Both the position numbers and the translations under genes were made by a program. A stretch of DNA of 64,000 bases from positions 68,592,835-68,656,834 of the forward strand of contig JAZBQD010000014.1 of assembly GCA_036583965.1 (NCBI GenBank), read 5' to 3'. The notes under the pieces are model-generated. The model was not told the DNA's origin. It saw nothing but the letters and a program-made list of their open reading frames with translations, and did no database searches. This stretch comes from Prunella strophiata. Its lineage: Eukaryota > Chordata > Aves > Passeriformes > Prunellidae. Positions 9,587 through 21,556 of this stretch are shown piece after piece (position 1 is the stretch's first letter; every line of letters starts with the position of its first letter).

Positions 9587-10350
9587 TCACAGAATCACAG
9601 AATCACAGAATCACAGAATAATGAGTTTGGAAGAGACCTCTAAGATCATCGAGTCCAACTCATGTCCTAACACCTCAACTCAGAATCCAGACTATAGCAC
9701 CAAGTGCCATGTCCAGCCTTTTTTAAACACATCCAGAGATGGTGATTCTACCACCTCTCTGGGAACAGCATTCCAGTTCTTTATTATTCTTTTGGGGAAA
9801 ATTTTTTTCCTAATATCCAACCTTGAGGTAGCTTGAGACTGTGTCCTCTGGTTCTGTCATTGCTGCCTGGTGGAAGAGACTGACCCCACCTGTCCACAAG
9901 CTCCCTTCAGGAAATTGTAGAGAGCAATAAGGTCACCTCTGAGCCTCCTCTTCTCCAGGCTAAACAACCCCAGCTCCTTCAAATGTTCCCCATAGAGCTT
10001 GTGTTCCCAGCCCCTCACCAGCCTTGTTGCCTCCTCTGGACACGTTCAAGCAGCTCAATTTCCTTTCTAAACTGAGGGCCCAGAACTGGACACAGCACTC
10101 AAGATGTGTCTCACCAGTGCTGAGTACAGGGGGAGAATGACCTCCCTGCTCCTGCTGGCCACACAATTCCTAATGCAGGCCAGGAGCCATTGGCCTTCTT
10201 GGCCACCAAGGCACATTGCTGGCTCATGTTCAGCTGCTGTCACCAGCACCCCCAGGTCCCTTTCTGCCTGGGCACTATCCACCACACTGTCCCCAGCCTG
10301 TAACATTGCAGGGGATTTTTATGGCCAAAATGTAGAACTCAGCACTTAAT
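9587..10350 (-). mobile_element. CR1 retrotransposon, 5'-truncated, degraded RT C-terminus
   Basis: About 760 bp of CR1 in minus orientation, with four CACAGAAT-type terminal units at its low-coordinate (3') end. On the minus strand, 10306-10067 encodes a recognisable stretch of CR1 ORF2 near the end of the reverse-transcriptase region (AERDLGVLV, ACIRNCVASRSREVI, PLYSALVRH). The reading then shifts frame (THLECCVQFWA at about 10130), and later parts are broken by more stops. It is therefore a dead copy. Its 3' 217 bp forms an inverted repeat with the copy at 10606-10826. Confidence 0.93.
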
Positions 10351-10605
10351 GTCACCCTCTCCCATCAGTGACACCACAGGGGTGCCCTGACTCACTCACT
10401 CCTCCTGCCAGCCTTGGCTCACCTGTGACAGCTTCAGATCTGCCCTCCTGCACTCCTCCACCTTGTCCTCTCTGCCTGCCTCATCCTTCAGCATTATTTT
10501 GGTGTTTTGTCCCAGTTTTCCTGTCATCCATTTGGGCACTTTCTCAGTGACATTTTTACACCATCCCTGGTGTGGATGAGCCCACCTTTTTGAAGTCACT
10601 TGGTC

Positions 10606-10826
10606 TTAGGAAAAAAATTTTCACCAAAAGAATAATAAAGAACTGGAATGCTCTTCCCAGAGAGGTGGTGGAATCACCATCTCTGGATGTGTTTGAAAAA
10701 GGCTGGACATGGCACTTGGTGCTATAGTCTGGATTCTGAGCTGAGGTGTTAGGACATAGGTTGGACTCGATGATCTTAGAGGTCTCTTCCAACCTCATTA
10801 TTCTGTGATTCTGTGATTCTGTGGTA
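10606..10826 (+). mobile_element. CR1 3' fragment, inverted partner of the upstream copy
   Basis: About 220 bp of CR1 3' end in plus orientation, ending in three ATTCTGTG units. Compared with 9596-9813 on the opposite strand I count about 8 mismatches in 217 bp (about 96% identity), so both belong to one subfamily. It starts abruptly at 10606 in unrelated sequence, as expected from 5' truncation at insertion. Confidence 0.93.
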
Positions 10827-12443
10827 CAGGGAGATTATTATCTGGCTAGAAATTACCCAGCAAGGACTGGCTGCTGTATAAATAAGGCATAAGAAAATAA
10901 TAAAAAAATATATTCATCATAATTAATTTGTAATAATGACTAGGATGCCTTTCCAGACTTGCTAACTGGTTTGTGGTGAATATTTCTGAGCATGGCCACT
11001 GCACAGAGACTGATTTAAGCCTCTTTTTTGGCACAATTTTGCCTGTGATGGGGTCTGTTGCAGAGGGGAAAGAAGTCCACCTGTATCCCTTAAATAAAAT
11101 CACTTGCAGGAGTCAGCAAACCCTGGAGAGAGATGGGACTGGAAAGAAAGTGAATTAAGCCAGAAAAGTTGTAATAAAGGGTTAGAAGGCCTCATGGTTA
11201 CAGCTGGCTGAAAACCAAGGATCTTGGTTCACCAGAGATCTTCTTTTTTAGATGTAAATAAAAATAAAAATACCTTCCTGTCCAAATGGGATGGAAACTG
11301 ATATTTTTCAAAATTTCTGAAGCTCTTTTTTGACCTCTTGAACTGACATATCATTTTCCCTGTTTTGCTGAAGATGTTTTTAAAGAAGTGTTGGCTTTCT
11401 TCAAGGGAAAAAATATTCCCTTGTTGGAAAACACTGCACTGGAGAAATGGTGGGGGAAGAAGAACCACTGATGGGAGAATGGGGGTGACCTTTATCACTC
11501 ATTGAAGATGAAATGAGGTTTTGACTGCCCTTATCTTGCACAGGGCTGGACACCCACCTTGCCCACCCCCAGGCACTCCTGGGAGACCCAGCAGAGAGGA
11601 GCAGCCTCAGGAATGCAGATGTGGCCCAGCTGGCGTCTCTGGCACCTCAATGCCATCCCTGGAAATGCTCTCAGCAGCTCTGTCAGACAGGGAGGGAGGC
11701 TGGGAGGTCCAGGCTGGAGCACAAAGCCCACCTGCCTGCCCTTGGTGGTTTTATTATGGGTATTAATTACCTTCCTATCTGCTAAGCTGATCTGAGCCTG
11801 TCTGCACCTTCCTCCCAAAGCCTCTCCTAGCAAAGCTCTGCTGCCCTGCACGGCTGCTCCAGGGTGGGGAAGGAGGGGCTGGGGGGTGATTAAGGGCTGT
11901 GAAGGTGTCAGCCAGCCCGGGATGGCTTTTTGCCTCGGCTGTGAAGCTGATTTCCTTGCAGAAAGGCTGGCTCAGCAGAGCTGGGAGGGTTAAGCTCAGC
12001 CAGGCAATCACAGGCATGCCACAGGGTGAGCCATGCACGTGTTGGGTTTGGCTGATGGGCTGCCATGGTTTGGTTGTGTGTCTGAGACTGTAATTTGAGT
12101 TTTGCAGCTTCTTTAGGAGCCTCTTCAATTTATTTATTTATTTTTTTTTCCCCACACAAATGCAGCCTGGGGATCTGCCCTTCAGGTACTTCCCAGTGGC
12201 AGTGCAATGCATTGCCAGGTATTTCTCTTTCTGGGAGCCTGGAGGGTTTTTGTGCTGGCCTGGAGGAAAGGATTTGGTTCCATGGCTTGTCTTTGGCACA
12301 GCCAGGATTTTTGGAAAGTGTGATGTTTGCCAAGAGCACTCAGAAACCCCCACAACCCCAATGTCCAGCCCATGCACTGGCTGTGGATGGAGTTCTCAAT
12401 CTGTGCATCTCTTGCAGGCTATGGATCAAAGCTGTACAAGTGT
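10827..12443. other. Unassigned intergenic sequence
   Basis: No gene or transposon recognised. AT-rich on the left (10850-10940), GC-richer with a G-quadruplex motif near 11870 on the right. Short open frames overlap on both strands and lack coding character. Confidence 0.4.
11862..11886 (+). promoter_or_regulatory. G-quadruplex motif
   Basis: Four G runs (3, 4, 4 and 6) with loops of 1, 5 and 2 nt meet the canonical rule. No promoter or transcript feature is seen next to it. Confidence 0.55.
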
Positions 12444-12530
12444 AGAACATCTCAGGTTGGAAGGGACCCATATGGATCATTACACCCAACTCCTTGTTCC
12501 TCACAGAACCACCTAAAACCAAACCATCAG
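12444..12530 (-). mobile_element. CR1-like 3' fragment
   Basis: AACATCTCAGGTTGGAAGG, then ACCCATATGGATCATTACAC and a CCACCTAAAACCAAACC stretch, match a CR1 subfamily tail in minus orientation. The terminal octamers are eroded. A short direct repeat of TGCCAAAAG-type words follows (about 12531-12575). Confidence 0.65.
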
Positions 12531-13559
12531 TGCCAAAAGTGCCAAAAGAAACACATCAGTGCCAAAAGAAACACAAGCAACAACTAATAAACACCAGCTG
12601 TCCACAAAGTCAGTGTTGAAGTGCTAAATGAGCACAAGCAAACTGTCCCTGCTCCAAAAGGGGATGTGTTTGCCCCAGTGCAGAGCTAAAGGGAAATGCT
12701 AAGCAGCTGCCAAATCCCTCTATTGTTTTGAAGAGCTGATTTGAGATAAACAGCTGTGGAATCCATCTCTGGAAGAGGCCTGGGTCCAGTTTTGCAGGGT
12801 GGAGTCCAAGGCCAGGCTGCGTGGGAGATGCACTCTCACTCACAATCACCTCATGCCTCAATAGGCAAATGCCAGAGATCAAGAGACCTCTGGATAAGGA
12901 AACATTTGCTGGGAGGGCTTAGGAATAAATCCACCCAAGGAAATGGACCTAATGGCTGTGTCAGAATCAGGCCTGGTGTCCTGGTGTGAACTGGACGTGT
13001 TTCAGACAGATCCCATTAGCTGTAACCCTCTCTGGGTTATCACCCCCTCTGCTGAGACAGGGCACAGCACTGAAACCATCAAAAACTGATATATTCCAGG
13101 CTGGAAATCCAGTAGCACCCTCTTGTAGGTAATTAGCCAAAGGGCCCAAGCAACTATGTGCAAAGAACAAATCAAATCACTGTGCATTGGTCATGCCTGC
13201 AGTAACTGAATCTGTCAGGGAGGTCATTGCTGGTGCTGGCTGGGATTATTTATAGCCACTGTCTGTAGGAGCTCATCTGAGCAGGCAGGGATCACAGCAG
13301 GGCTGTGGCTGCTGGGAGATGTCATCTGTGTTTAAGTAAGGCTGGGAATGCAGGCAGAGCCATGCAGGATTTTTTCTGAGTGAGCTTTTTTTTCCAAGAT
13401 GGAAATGTTGGTTTGTCAAAAATTGAAGCTCTCTGCATCTACATGCCAGGCTGTGTTTATATACTGGCAAATCAACAGGGTTGGGGCAGGGGTCATCAGT
13501 GGAGTTTTGGGGTGTCCCTGTGTGTGGCCTGGACTAACCAGGAGCAGTGCAGGGCTGAA
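12531..13559. other. Unassigned intergenic sequence
   Basis: Apart from the small TGCCAAAAG/AAACACA tandem similarity at its left edge, nothing recognisable is present. Confidence 0.4.
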
Positions 13560-14056
13560 AAATCACAGAATCACAGAATTTTAGGTTGGAAGAGACCTTT
13601 AAGATCATCGAGTCCAACCCATGTTCTAACACCTTGACTAGATCATGGCCCCGAGTGCCACATCCAGTCTTTTTTTAAACACATCCAGGGATGGTGAATC
13701 CACCACCTCCCTGGGCAGACGATTCCAGTATTTGATCACTCTTTCTGTGAAAAACTTCCTCCTTAAATCCAGCCTGTATCTCCCTTGGCGCAGCTTGAGA
13801 CTGTGTCCTCTTGTTCTATCTGTTGTTGCCCGAAGAAAGAGACCGACCCCCAGCTCACCACAGCCACCCTTCAGGAAGCTGTAGAGAGTGATAAGGTCAC
13901 CTCTGAGTCTCCTTTTCTCCAGGCTAAACAGCCCCAGCTCCCTCAGTGGTTCCTCATATGGCTTGTGTTCCAAGCCCCTCACCAGCCTTGTTGCTCTCCT
14001 TTGGACACGCTCGAACATCTCAATGTCCCTCTTAAACTGAGGGGCCCAGAACTGGA
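13560..14056 (-). mobile_element. CR1 retrotransposon, 5'-truncated, relatively well preserved
   Basis: Roughly 500 bp of CR1 in minus orientation. Two CACAGAAT units mark the 3' end near 13565, and the copy stops abruptly near AACTGG at 14056. It keeps an open C-terminal reverse-transcriptase frame (13638-14018) and many CpG dinucleotides, both signs of a younger insertion than its neighbours. Confidence 0.95.
13638..14018 (-). pseudogene. CR1 ORF2 C-terminal fragment (reverse transcriptase end)
   Basis: A 126-codon frame runs uninterrupted to a stop and matches the conserved C-terminal tail of CR1 ORF2. Visible words in order include [37 protein letters not shown], the KGG motif, and [10 protein letters not shown] followed by FKKRLDVAL before the stop. 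Full-length ORF2 encodes an endonuclease and a reverse transcriptase that copy the element's RNA into nuclear DNA. Those catalytic parts are absent because the insertion is 5' truncated, so this fragment cannot mobilise itself. No promoter or independent start is evident. The first Met is simply an internal residue. Confidence 0.9.
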
Positions 14057-15297
14057 GGGCACAAAGGTGCCCTCACACTGTACCCATCACCCAGGCATCA
14101 GCTGGGGGTGTCTGCTGTCCAAAGGTACTCTCCCAAAATAAATCCGAGGGTTTAAATCACCTCCTTGTTTGAGGCACACTGAGAAGGATCCTGACCACAG
14201 GTGCAGCCTGTGGAGCACAGGGTTGTGTGGGCTGTAAGTACAGGGTCTGTGAACACAGCTGAGGGCAGCATTCTGCTGTCAGGGGGACAATGGCCATGAT
14301 GGATGGATGGGCAGGGCTGGGAGCAGCTGTGGCCACATGAGCATGAGGCTTTCCATGGCCACACCAGGCACAGCCCCAGGAAAGTCCCAACACTCAGAGG
14401 GAAACTCCATCCCTCCATCCTCACCACTTGCACATGGAAGGGGACAGCTGTGGGAAATCACCTGGTTTTGCACAGTTTTGGGGCAGAGGCACAAAATATT
14501 TCCCCCTTCAGCTGCCAGCTCTGGTTGTTGAACCACTGGAAGTTAGTTGCCTGTTGTGCTAGTGTCTGTATGTGTGCAAATCACCCCAAGGCAGGTCTGG
14601 CCTTGAGAGACAGAGAAGTTGTATCTTTATTATTACTGTTATCGCTGTTGTCTTTGTTACTATCACTATTATTATGTCTGGGAGTGGCATGAGCTCCTCT
14701 GCACATCTTGGGAGCCAGGAGGTCAGAGAGGGATCCAGAGAAAGGATTCAGGAGAGAGCTCTTGGAGCTCAAAGCCTGTGTTTGGTTTATTTGTCCAGGA
14801 AGGGTCTGACAGGAGTGGTGAATGGCCTCATTTCTCACTCTCTGTGATCCCCAGGGCTACTTCAGTGATTCCTGGAGGGATAAATTTTTGTCAGAGCCTC
14901 TAGGAAGAGGCACACACCCACCTGGACCTCCAGCAGTTTGATTGATGAACCTGAATTGGAAGAGATCAAAACCAGGGCTCAGATGTGGAGCCCATTCTGA
15001 TTTCAAACACAGCCAGGGCATCTCCCAAAAGAGAGACAAGGTGGAAACACATCCTCCTTGCCCTCCAGAGCATCCCCCTCCTCCCCCATGGTCCCAATTA
15101 CAGATTTTCTGCACGTCCTGAGGCCTGCTATTAGGCAATCCCCAGCAAGCAGTTCCCACAAGTTCCCAAGTGCTCCCACAGGGTTCCTACACCAACCTTG
15201 TGCTCTCACCTCACTTTGGTCACTGCCTTCTAGCTCAGGATTTCCTGGGCCTGGGGGATTGCAGCAGAAGGGTTTTTGTCTAATGGGGCAGATGCTG
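14057..15297. other. Unassigned intergenic sequence
   Basis: No gene seen. A microsatellite-like patch of ATT/GTT/ATC triplets lies at about 14621-14675; its minus-strand translation is Asn/Asp/Ser-rich and not meaningful. Confidence 0.4.
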
Positions 15298-15612
15298 ACA
15301 GAATCACAGGGTGGTTTGGGCTGGAAGGAGCTTTGAAGATCATCTTGTCCCACCCCCTGTCATGGGCAGGGACACCTTCCATGACACCAGGTTGTTCCAA
15401 GCCCCATCCAACCTGGTCTTGAGCACTTCCAGGGATGGGGCAGTCTCAGTTTTTCCAGGCAACTTACTCCAGTGCCTTACTACTCTTTGAGTGAAGAATT
15501 TATTCATAGCCAATTTATTTCATAACAAGAATTTCTTCATAATCCAAATCTCTCCTCTTTTTGTTTAAAACTGTTCCTCCTTGTCCTATCACTATCTGCT
15601 GATGGACCAGAG
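15298..15612 (-). mobile_element. CR1 3' fragment
   Basis: Clear CR1 order in minus orientation: CAGAATCACAGGGTGGTTTG, TCATGGGCAGGGACACC, CCAAGCCCCATCCAACCTGG, CACTTCCAGGGATGGGG, GTGAAGAATTTATTC, then TTGTCCTATCACTATCTGC. A local ATTTATTCATAGCC / AATTTCTTCATAATCC pair suggests a small internal duplication. Confidence 0.93.
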
Positions 15613-15993
15613 CAGTCATAAAGCACAGAAGAACCTCTAACTGATGTCCAGACTGGATATTTATTTCCTTTATCTTCTTGACATTATTTCTATTAGTGTT
15701 GATGCCTTGATTTAAAACCTGTGCTGTGCCTGGCAGGTGCTGCCACTGGCAAAACTTGCAGCTCCTTTTGCAGGTGACAGCCAGGCTTTAATTTAACTCT
15801 CCACCAGGCTGGAAAAGGCTAACAGCAACCAGCCTAAGCCACAAAACTGCTGGACTTGAGGTGCATTCTGGCGATGGACATCCAGCTCCATCCATTTCCA
15901 GCAAGCCTGCAGGAGGCAGGTGGGTCTGGCTCCTCCCTGGGGCAGGCAGGGGCTGTGAGCACGGCGCTGCTTCTGCAGTGAGTACAGCCCTGG
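15613..15993. other. Unassigned sequence
   Basis: Nothing recognisable between the CR1 and the LTR. The last six bases (15988-15993, CCCTGG) are the left target-site duplication of the LTR. Confidence 0.4.
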
Positions 15994-16620
15994 TGTCAGA
16001 ACCCAGGACATCCCTCTGGCTGCCCTGGATGGCTCCAGCCCCTGGCAGGGGGCTCAGAGACCTTGGCACAGAGCCCAAGACCCCTGTGCCTTTGATCCTG
16101 AGCCATGGAAAAGATTACCAACCTTATATGAAGAGTTACAAGCCACAAAAATTAAGTAGAATAATAATAAGTTTCTCACAGGGTGAAAATATAGAATTTT
16201 AGGGTTTTTTTAGAATGGGGGTTCAGGGGGTCAAGATGGAAGAATTTGGGCGTGTTCTGTCCTTCTTTCTCCTTCTTCACAGCCTCCATCTTCTGGGTGA
16301 TGGTGGCACTTTTGGATTGGTTTAGAGTAGAGTTGGACTGTGTAACACAGGTGATAGGTATTGGAAATAACTGTAAATAATGTACAGGTAGTTTTTAGTA
16401 TAAAAAGATAACACCACCCCAGAGGTGGGCAGTGTGCCTGGGACTGACCTGCTGAACAGACCTGGGCAGGGCAGGGAGAAAATTTGTTAGATAAGAAATA
16501 ATAAACAACCTTGAAAACTGCACAGGAAAGCTCCTGACTCCTTCTTTGGTTCTCGGGCCAGAACACAGAGACTTCTCAAACAGATCGGGGTCATCTCGAG
16601 CTCCTGAGAGACCCCTGGCA
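15994..16620 (+). mobile_element. Solo LTR of an ERVK-like endogenous retrovirus, copy 1
   Basis: 627 bp starting TGTCAGAACC and ending CTGGCA, flanked by perfect 6-bp direct repeats CCCTGG (15988-15993 and 16621-16626). The TG...CA ends and 6-bp duplication fit class II (ERVK-like) integration. A TATAAAAA box at 16399-16406 and an AATAAA at 16500-16505 give approximate boundaries: U3 15994-16427, R 16428-16520, U5 to 16620. An inverted CCAAT (ATTGG, 16316-16320) lies about 80 bp upstream of the TATA box. No gag, pol or env sequence adjoins it, so the provirus was lost by LTR-LTR recombination. A sister copy sits at 52236-52854. Confidence 0.92.
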
Positions 16621-17266
16621 CCCTGGCACACGTGGGGAGGGCAAGAAGAGACTGAGATTTGCATCTTTGCCTGGCACTGGCTCAGCTGCTGCGGAGTCAC
16701 TGGCTGCGCTCGCACGGGGGCAGAGAGGAAGCGAGGGGGAGGATGTCACCACATGCCACAGTCAGCCTTTTCCAGTAATTGGCGTGTGCTTAGGCAAAGC
16801 TCATGTTTAATTTACCAGCAGGCAGATGGTGGAGAGCTCTCCCACTGCTTGGTCACAGGGCTTGAAGCCTCATTTTCCTTCTCTGGTGTTGAGAGGGCAG
16901 AGGACGACCAGCAGCGCTGGTCTTGTGATCCGTGCCTACGTGTGGCTCCTGGTGGGAGGGTTCCTTCCAGTTAATTCACTGCAGTTGTGACTGAAGGGCA
17001 TCCTGGGCTGCACCACAAGAAGTGTGGGCAGCAGGTGGAGGGAGGAGATTCTGCCTCTCTGCCCTGCTGCAGTGAGAGCTCACCTGCAGAGCTGCCTCCA
17101 GCTCTGGCACCCCAACAGCAGAAGGATGTGGAGCTGCTGGTCCAGAGGAGGCCATGGAGATCCTCCAAGGGCTGGAGCCCCTCTGCTCTGGAGGCAGGAC
17201 CCCAGGGAGGGCTGAGGAAGAGAAGGCTCCAGGGATTCCTTAAAACACCTGGTACCTGAATGGGAG
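16621..17266. other. Unassigned, GC-richer sequence
   Basis: The first six bases are the right target duplication of the LTR. Beyond that I see only chance open frames and a modest number of CpGs around 16690-16740. Confidence 0.4.
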
Positions 17267-17440
17267 TTTATAAAAAGGAGAGGTTTTTTTTTACATGGTG
17301 ATAGGACAAGGAGGAAGGGGTTTTAAACTAAAAGGGGAGATTTAGATTAGATAAAATGAAGAAAACTCTTGGCTGAGAAGGTGGTAAGGTGGCACAGGTT
17401 GCCCAGAGAAGCTTTTGCTGCCCCATCTCTGGAAGTGGTG
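17267..17440 (+). mobile_element. CR1 internal/3' fragment
   Basis: Plus-orientation CR1 words: GATAGGACAAGGAGGAAGGG, TTTTAAACTAAAAGGGGAGA, TTTAGATTAGAT, GGCACAGGTTGCCCAGAGAA and CCCATCTCTGGAAG. The terminal part of the element is missing, so it is a decayed piece. Confidence 0.85.
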
Positions 17441-19040
17441 GCCCTACCACTGCCCCACATCTAAATTGCACGAGATGGGGTCAGGTGCTTTGGGTTACCT
17501 GGAGTGGGGCTCCTGGCACAGCTCCTTCTGGCTCTGCCCAGCAGATGGATGTCAGAGGTCCCAAACTGACTCCCTGACTCCAAGGGCACGTGGTTTTATG
17601 CAGAGCCAGAGGCTGCACTGGAAAGGCTGGGTGGGTGGGCAGGAGATGAGGAAGCAAACCATACCTATTGTTCAGGTGCATAAATCTAACAAATTCCTTG
17701 CCAGCTAGTGTTTGCTTTACAGCACAAGCTGGGAACAGAGTTTATTGGTTATGCAAAGCTTCTTGATTATGAAAATAAAGTCTTAGATAAGACATACTTA
17801 CCTGTCATGAACCAACAACAACAGAAAAGAAGGTTTTAGAGAGAAGTAAAACCAGCTCTCTGCTGGGAGAAATGGCCTGGTTCCTAGTCCAGTACTGTGC
17901 ATCAAGTCCTATCTCATCTCCCAGACAATGCACTCGGTCCTCATCTCCTCCTCCTCTTGCCCACGGGATGTTTTGACTCCAGCACTGAGCAAAGAGAAAG
18001 GCATATGTGACCTAAATCAGGTTTTACTTCTGCTCACATCCCTGCAGCTGGAGTAAACAGCAGAGGATGTGACTGAGAGCACATACAGAGCCTTGTCAAC
18101 GCCTCTTCTGCTCCAGGTCTTCTTCTGCCTTCCCCAGAGGTGAGTTTGACTCACTCTGTATTTAGGGAGATGCTTCTCCTTTGCCCACACTGCTCATTAA
18201 ACCTCCCTGATGAGTCGATCCCCAGCCCACTCTGCAGCTTTTCTTGTCACACAGAGCAGCACTGTCAGACCCTGCCTGCCAAACCCCACCAGAGGGCTGG
18301 GAAAGGACGGGAAAAGCCCCCCGGAAACCGACAACAAAACAAACACAAAAGGGACTCACTTGATCAGCCTGAGTGCCAGCCCCACCCTGGGGTGTGGAAT
18401 AAACACTGGCAGGTATTTATTTATTGCCAGTCAGCATCCAAATATTTGTTTCTGTGTCACGGGGGCACACACTCATTCGTGGATGATGGATTCCTTTGAT
18501 CCCAGCAGAGCTGGGCACACTTTCATCTGCTAAGGCAGGGGAGGAAAGGAGCTGGCAAGATTTGTTATAAATGTGCTGGGATTTTTAGCAATTTGACATT
18601 AAGTGCACATAGATTTCATTTTGGATATCTGAACTTCTCCTCTGCACCACAAATTTGTCTATCCATTTCTAATCTTGCACACAGAAATTTTTTACATATT
18701 CATGTGTGTATGCTAAAGCATTTAACAGACACATATCTCTATCCACCCACGTTCACCTACGTATGAGTACACAGTGCTGGAAATGATAATCTGGGTGCCT
18801 TGGCATTAATAATGCATAAATCAGATGTTTGCAAGAGTGAATTCATCACAGATGATGCCATTTCAGTCTTGGCACACACACACATGAGCATCTTTTCTCC
18901 ATCTGTCTAGTTATGAACATTTAGGTGTGCTTAACACCAGCATGGGCTTTTATGGGAATGTTTCTGGGATGGATTAAGTTAGCACACAGCACTGGTTATC
19001 CCAACCAGAGTAAACCTCAGCAGGAGCAATTAATTAAAAG
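17441..19040. other. Unassigned sequence with a possible conserved AT-rich block
   Basis: No gene or transposon recognised. The AT-rich block at about 18560-18930 has word diversity and TAAT/TGCATAAAT-type motifs that could reflect a conserved non-coding element, but this is only an impression. Confidence 0.3.
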
Positions 19041-19328
19041 TTACAGAATAGTCTGGGTTGGAAAGGAACTTAAATTCCATCTTGTTTCAGCCCCCTGACA
19101 TGGGCAGGGACACTTTCCACTATTCCAGGTTGTTCCAAGCCCCATCCAACCTGGCCTTGGACACTTCCAGGGATCCAGGGGCAGCCACAGCTTCTCTGGG
19201 CAACCTGTGCCAGGGCCTCCCCACCCTCACAGGGAAGAATTTCTTTGTAATATCCAATCTAAACCTTCTCTCTTTCTGTTAAAAGCCATTCTCCCTTGAC
19301 CTGTCACCACATGCCCTTGTTCCTGTTG
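19041..19328 (-). mobile_element. CR1 3' fragment
   Basis: Minus-orientation CR1 running from ACAGAATAGTCTGGGTTGG through ACATGGGCAGGGACAC, CCATCCAACCTGGCCTTGG and GAATTTCTTTGTAATATCC to CACCACATGCCC. The octamer tail is reduced to one unit. Confidence 0.93.
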
Positions 19329-21556
19329 AAAAAAATCATGCCTCTGTTGTACTTTGCAGAATCAATATGGATCCAGTGCAGGCATGAATGTCCTGATCAT
19401 CTCAAGGTAACTGCCATGAGAAGAATGAAATTACCTTATGTGACTAAATTCTAGGTAAATTTCTGGCTTGATGACATGACCACTGAAGAGTTCCATCCAA
19501 GGTCTGATTTAATGAGGCTGCAGGTAAAAGGTGGAGGTGTTGCAGCTGTGAGAAAAGCTCCCCTCACTGTGAGCACACACAACCAGGTGATAACTGTCCT
19601 TTGATTTGTCCCAGCTTTATGGATGTCACAGGAAATGTCTTTAGTGCAAGCAAGGTGGAAATACTGGCCACGGAGATTAGATTAGGGGTGTTCAGTTGAG
19701 GAGCTTAATTTCCTGTCTAAAATGGTCACAATGACCTGCTGATGTGATGAGTAACCATGGGCTGCTGGAGATCAGGGAGCTGGCCCCAGGGGAAGGTTTT
19801 TTCCAATGTCTACAAGGGTGTGAAAAAGAGGGAAGTTCTCAGCTGTCTTGAGTATTTTATGGAGCTGGGGTTTATTCTGATGTCATCCTCGGGGTGTTGC
19901 TCCACTGCCCTGGTGAGGCTCCTGAATGGGAATGGGTTTGAACTCTAAGAAGCATTAAGGGCAATGTGGAGATCCTTGTCTGGCCCAAGTCTGGTTGCTC
20001 CTGTCCTCACAAGCAATTAAGGACATATTTTATCCTTATCTACTTTTATAGCTTTTATGACACCAATTTGCCAGGAACACACAGTACTTAACTGAGGTGC
20101 CCCAGCAGTGCCCATATTGCAATTTAACTTCAAGGGAAATGTGGGTGATGCCCAGCTCCCAGGGAAAGCAGCAGGTGTGATGTCCAGTTTAGACTCAGAT
20201 GACAAAATGCCCACATGCCTTTGACTCAATTGATTGGGCAGGGAGCCAGGATCAGGCAGATCTGGCCATCTCCTCTGCTCCCTCTGAGGTACAGAAGGCA
20301 CAACTCAGCCACACCAGAAAGTGCTTCAGTATGACACATGCTCCTCCTGAACTCATCCTTCCACTGCTCCTTGCTCTGGGCACCTGGAAATGTGCATTTC
20401 TCCCACCCACCAGTGGAATAGACACAAATTTTCATTTTTTTTCAGCTAAGAAACCTTTGTGGTCCCAGGTCTGAGTCACCTTGAGGATCAGCCTCCTCCA
20501 GCCACACCACCACGTGTGTATCACCTACAGAGCAGACCAAAGGAATACTTTCCTCTGCTTTATTTTTTTTCTCCTTGAAACCATCAGAAGAACAGACAAG
20601 GAAGTCTGGGAGGTCACAGCAGTGTTTTTTCAATCACGTGTCAAGTTCCAGCTAAGACACAGCCTGTTCTATCAGATAAGAGGAAGCAGGATGGCTCCTG
20701 ACCCAGGAGCTGTCCCCAGGAGTCCCACGGTGGCAGACAGTGCCTTGGAGCCACCTTGCAGCACTTCCATAATTGGAGACACACTTCTGAATCTATAAAT
20801 GCAAATTGCCTCTGGAGAGATGACTGAGATCAGAGCAAGGAGCCATCAGCTGCTTTTGTGGCCGTGTGGAACCCTCAAATAGACTGCTAGTGGAAAAGGC
20901 ACTGCACAGGGCTGCTGTCCAAAACCAGGGATCTTCTGTGGTCCCTGGCTTGTTGCCATTTTCATCCTCCCAGCTGGACCCTCTAACCATCACCCACAGA
21001 ATGTGGTCTCAAAACGTCCCGGGTTTCAGTGGCAAGGTTTCCCCTGTGTTCTGCTGTGGGAGGGGAACAGCGTGGGGGAAGGTTTTTTGGGAAGCCCTAC
21101 AAGGTGGGAGTGGGTTGATCGGGGCTCCTTGATGGGCTCCAAGACCTTCAGCGCCATCTACTGCCTTGCCACATCTTGGCTCCTTGTGATCCCTCCAGGA
21201 GTGGGTTTGGGGGATACTTCCAGGATCACTGGATTCAATAATTAGTAGCTAGATCCTGGTTTTATGGGCTGACTACAAATTACAAAAGAAAAAGAAAAAA
21301 AGAAAAAAAAAAAAAAGGCAGTGTCTGATGATAAAAAACCTGGTGCCATTTCCCTTCAAATTCATAGGAAAGAAAAAGAAAACACCTAAGGACTGTTATC
21401 TGAGAATGAGCAAGTTCCAGGCAAAAGATAGTGACTGGGAGCTACAGTGCTGTTCTTTCTGATCTGTGTCTGCCTGTAGAATATTCTCCACTGTCAGCAT
21501 AAACTTGTGAAGATTGAGCAGATCCTTCAGTGAAGGGCAGAGGGGAACAAAGACAA
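19329..21556. other. Unassigned intergenic sequence with a purine tract
   Basis: No genes or transposons recognised. A homopurine A/G run of about 38 bp lies at 21280-21317 and could form triplex DNA in principle. Confidence 0.4.
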
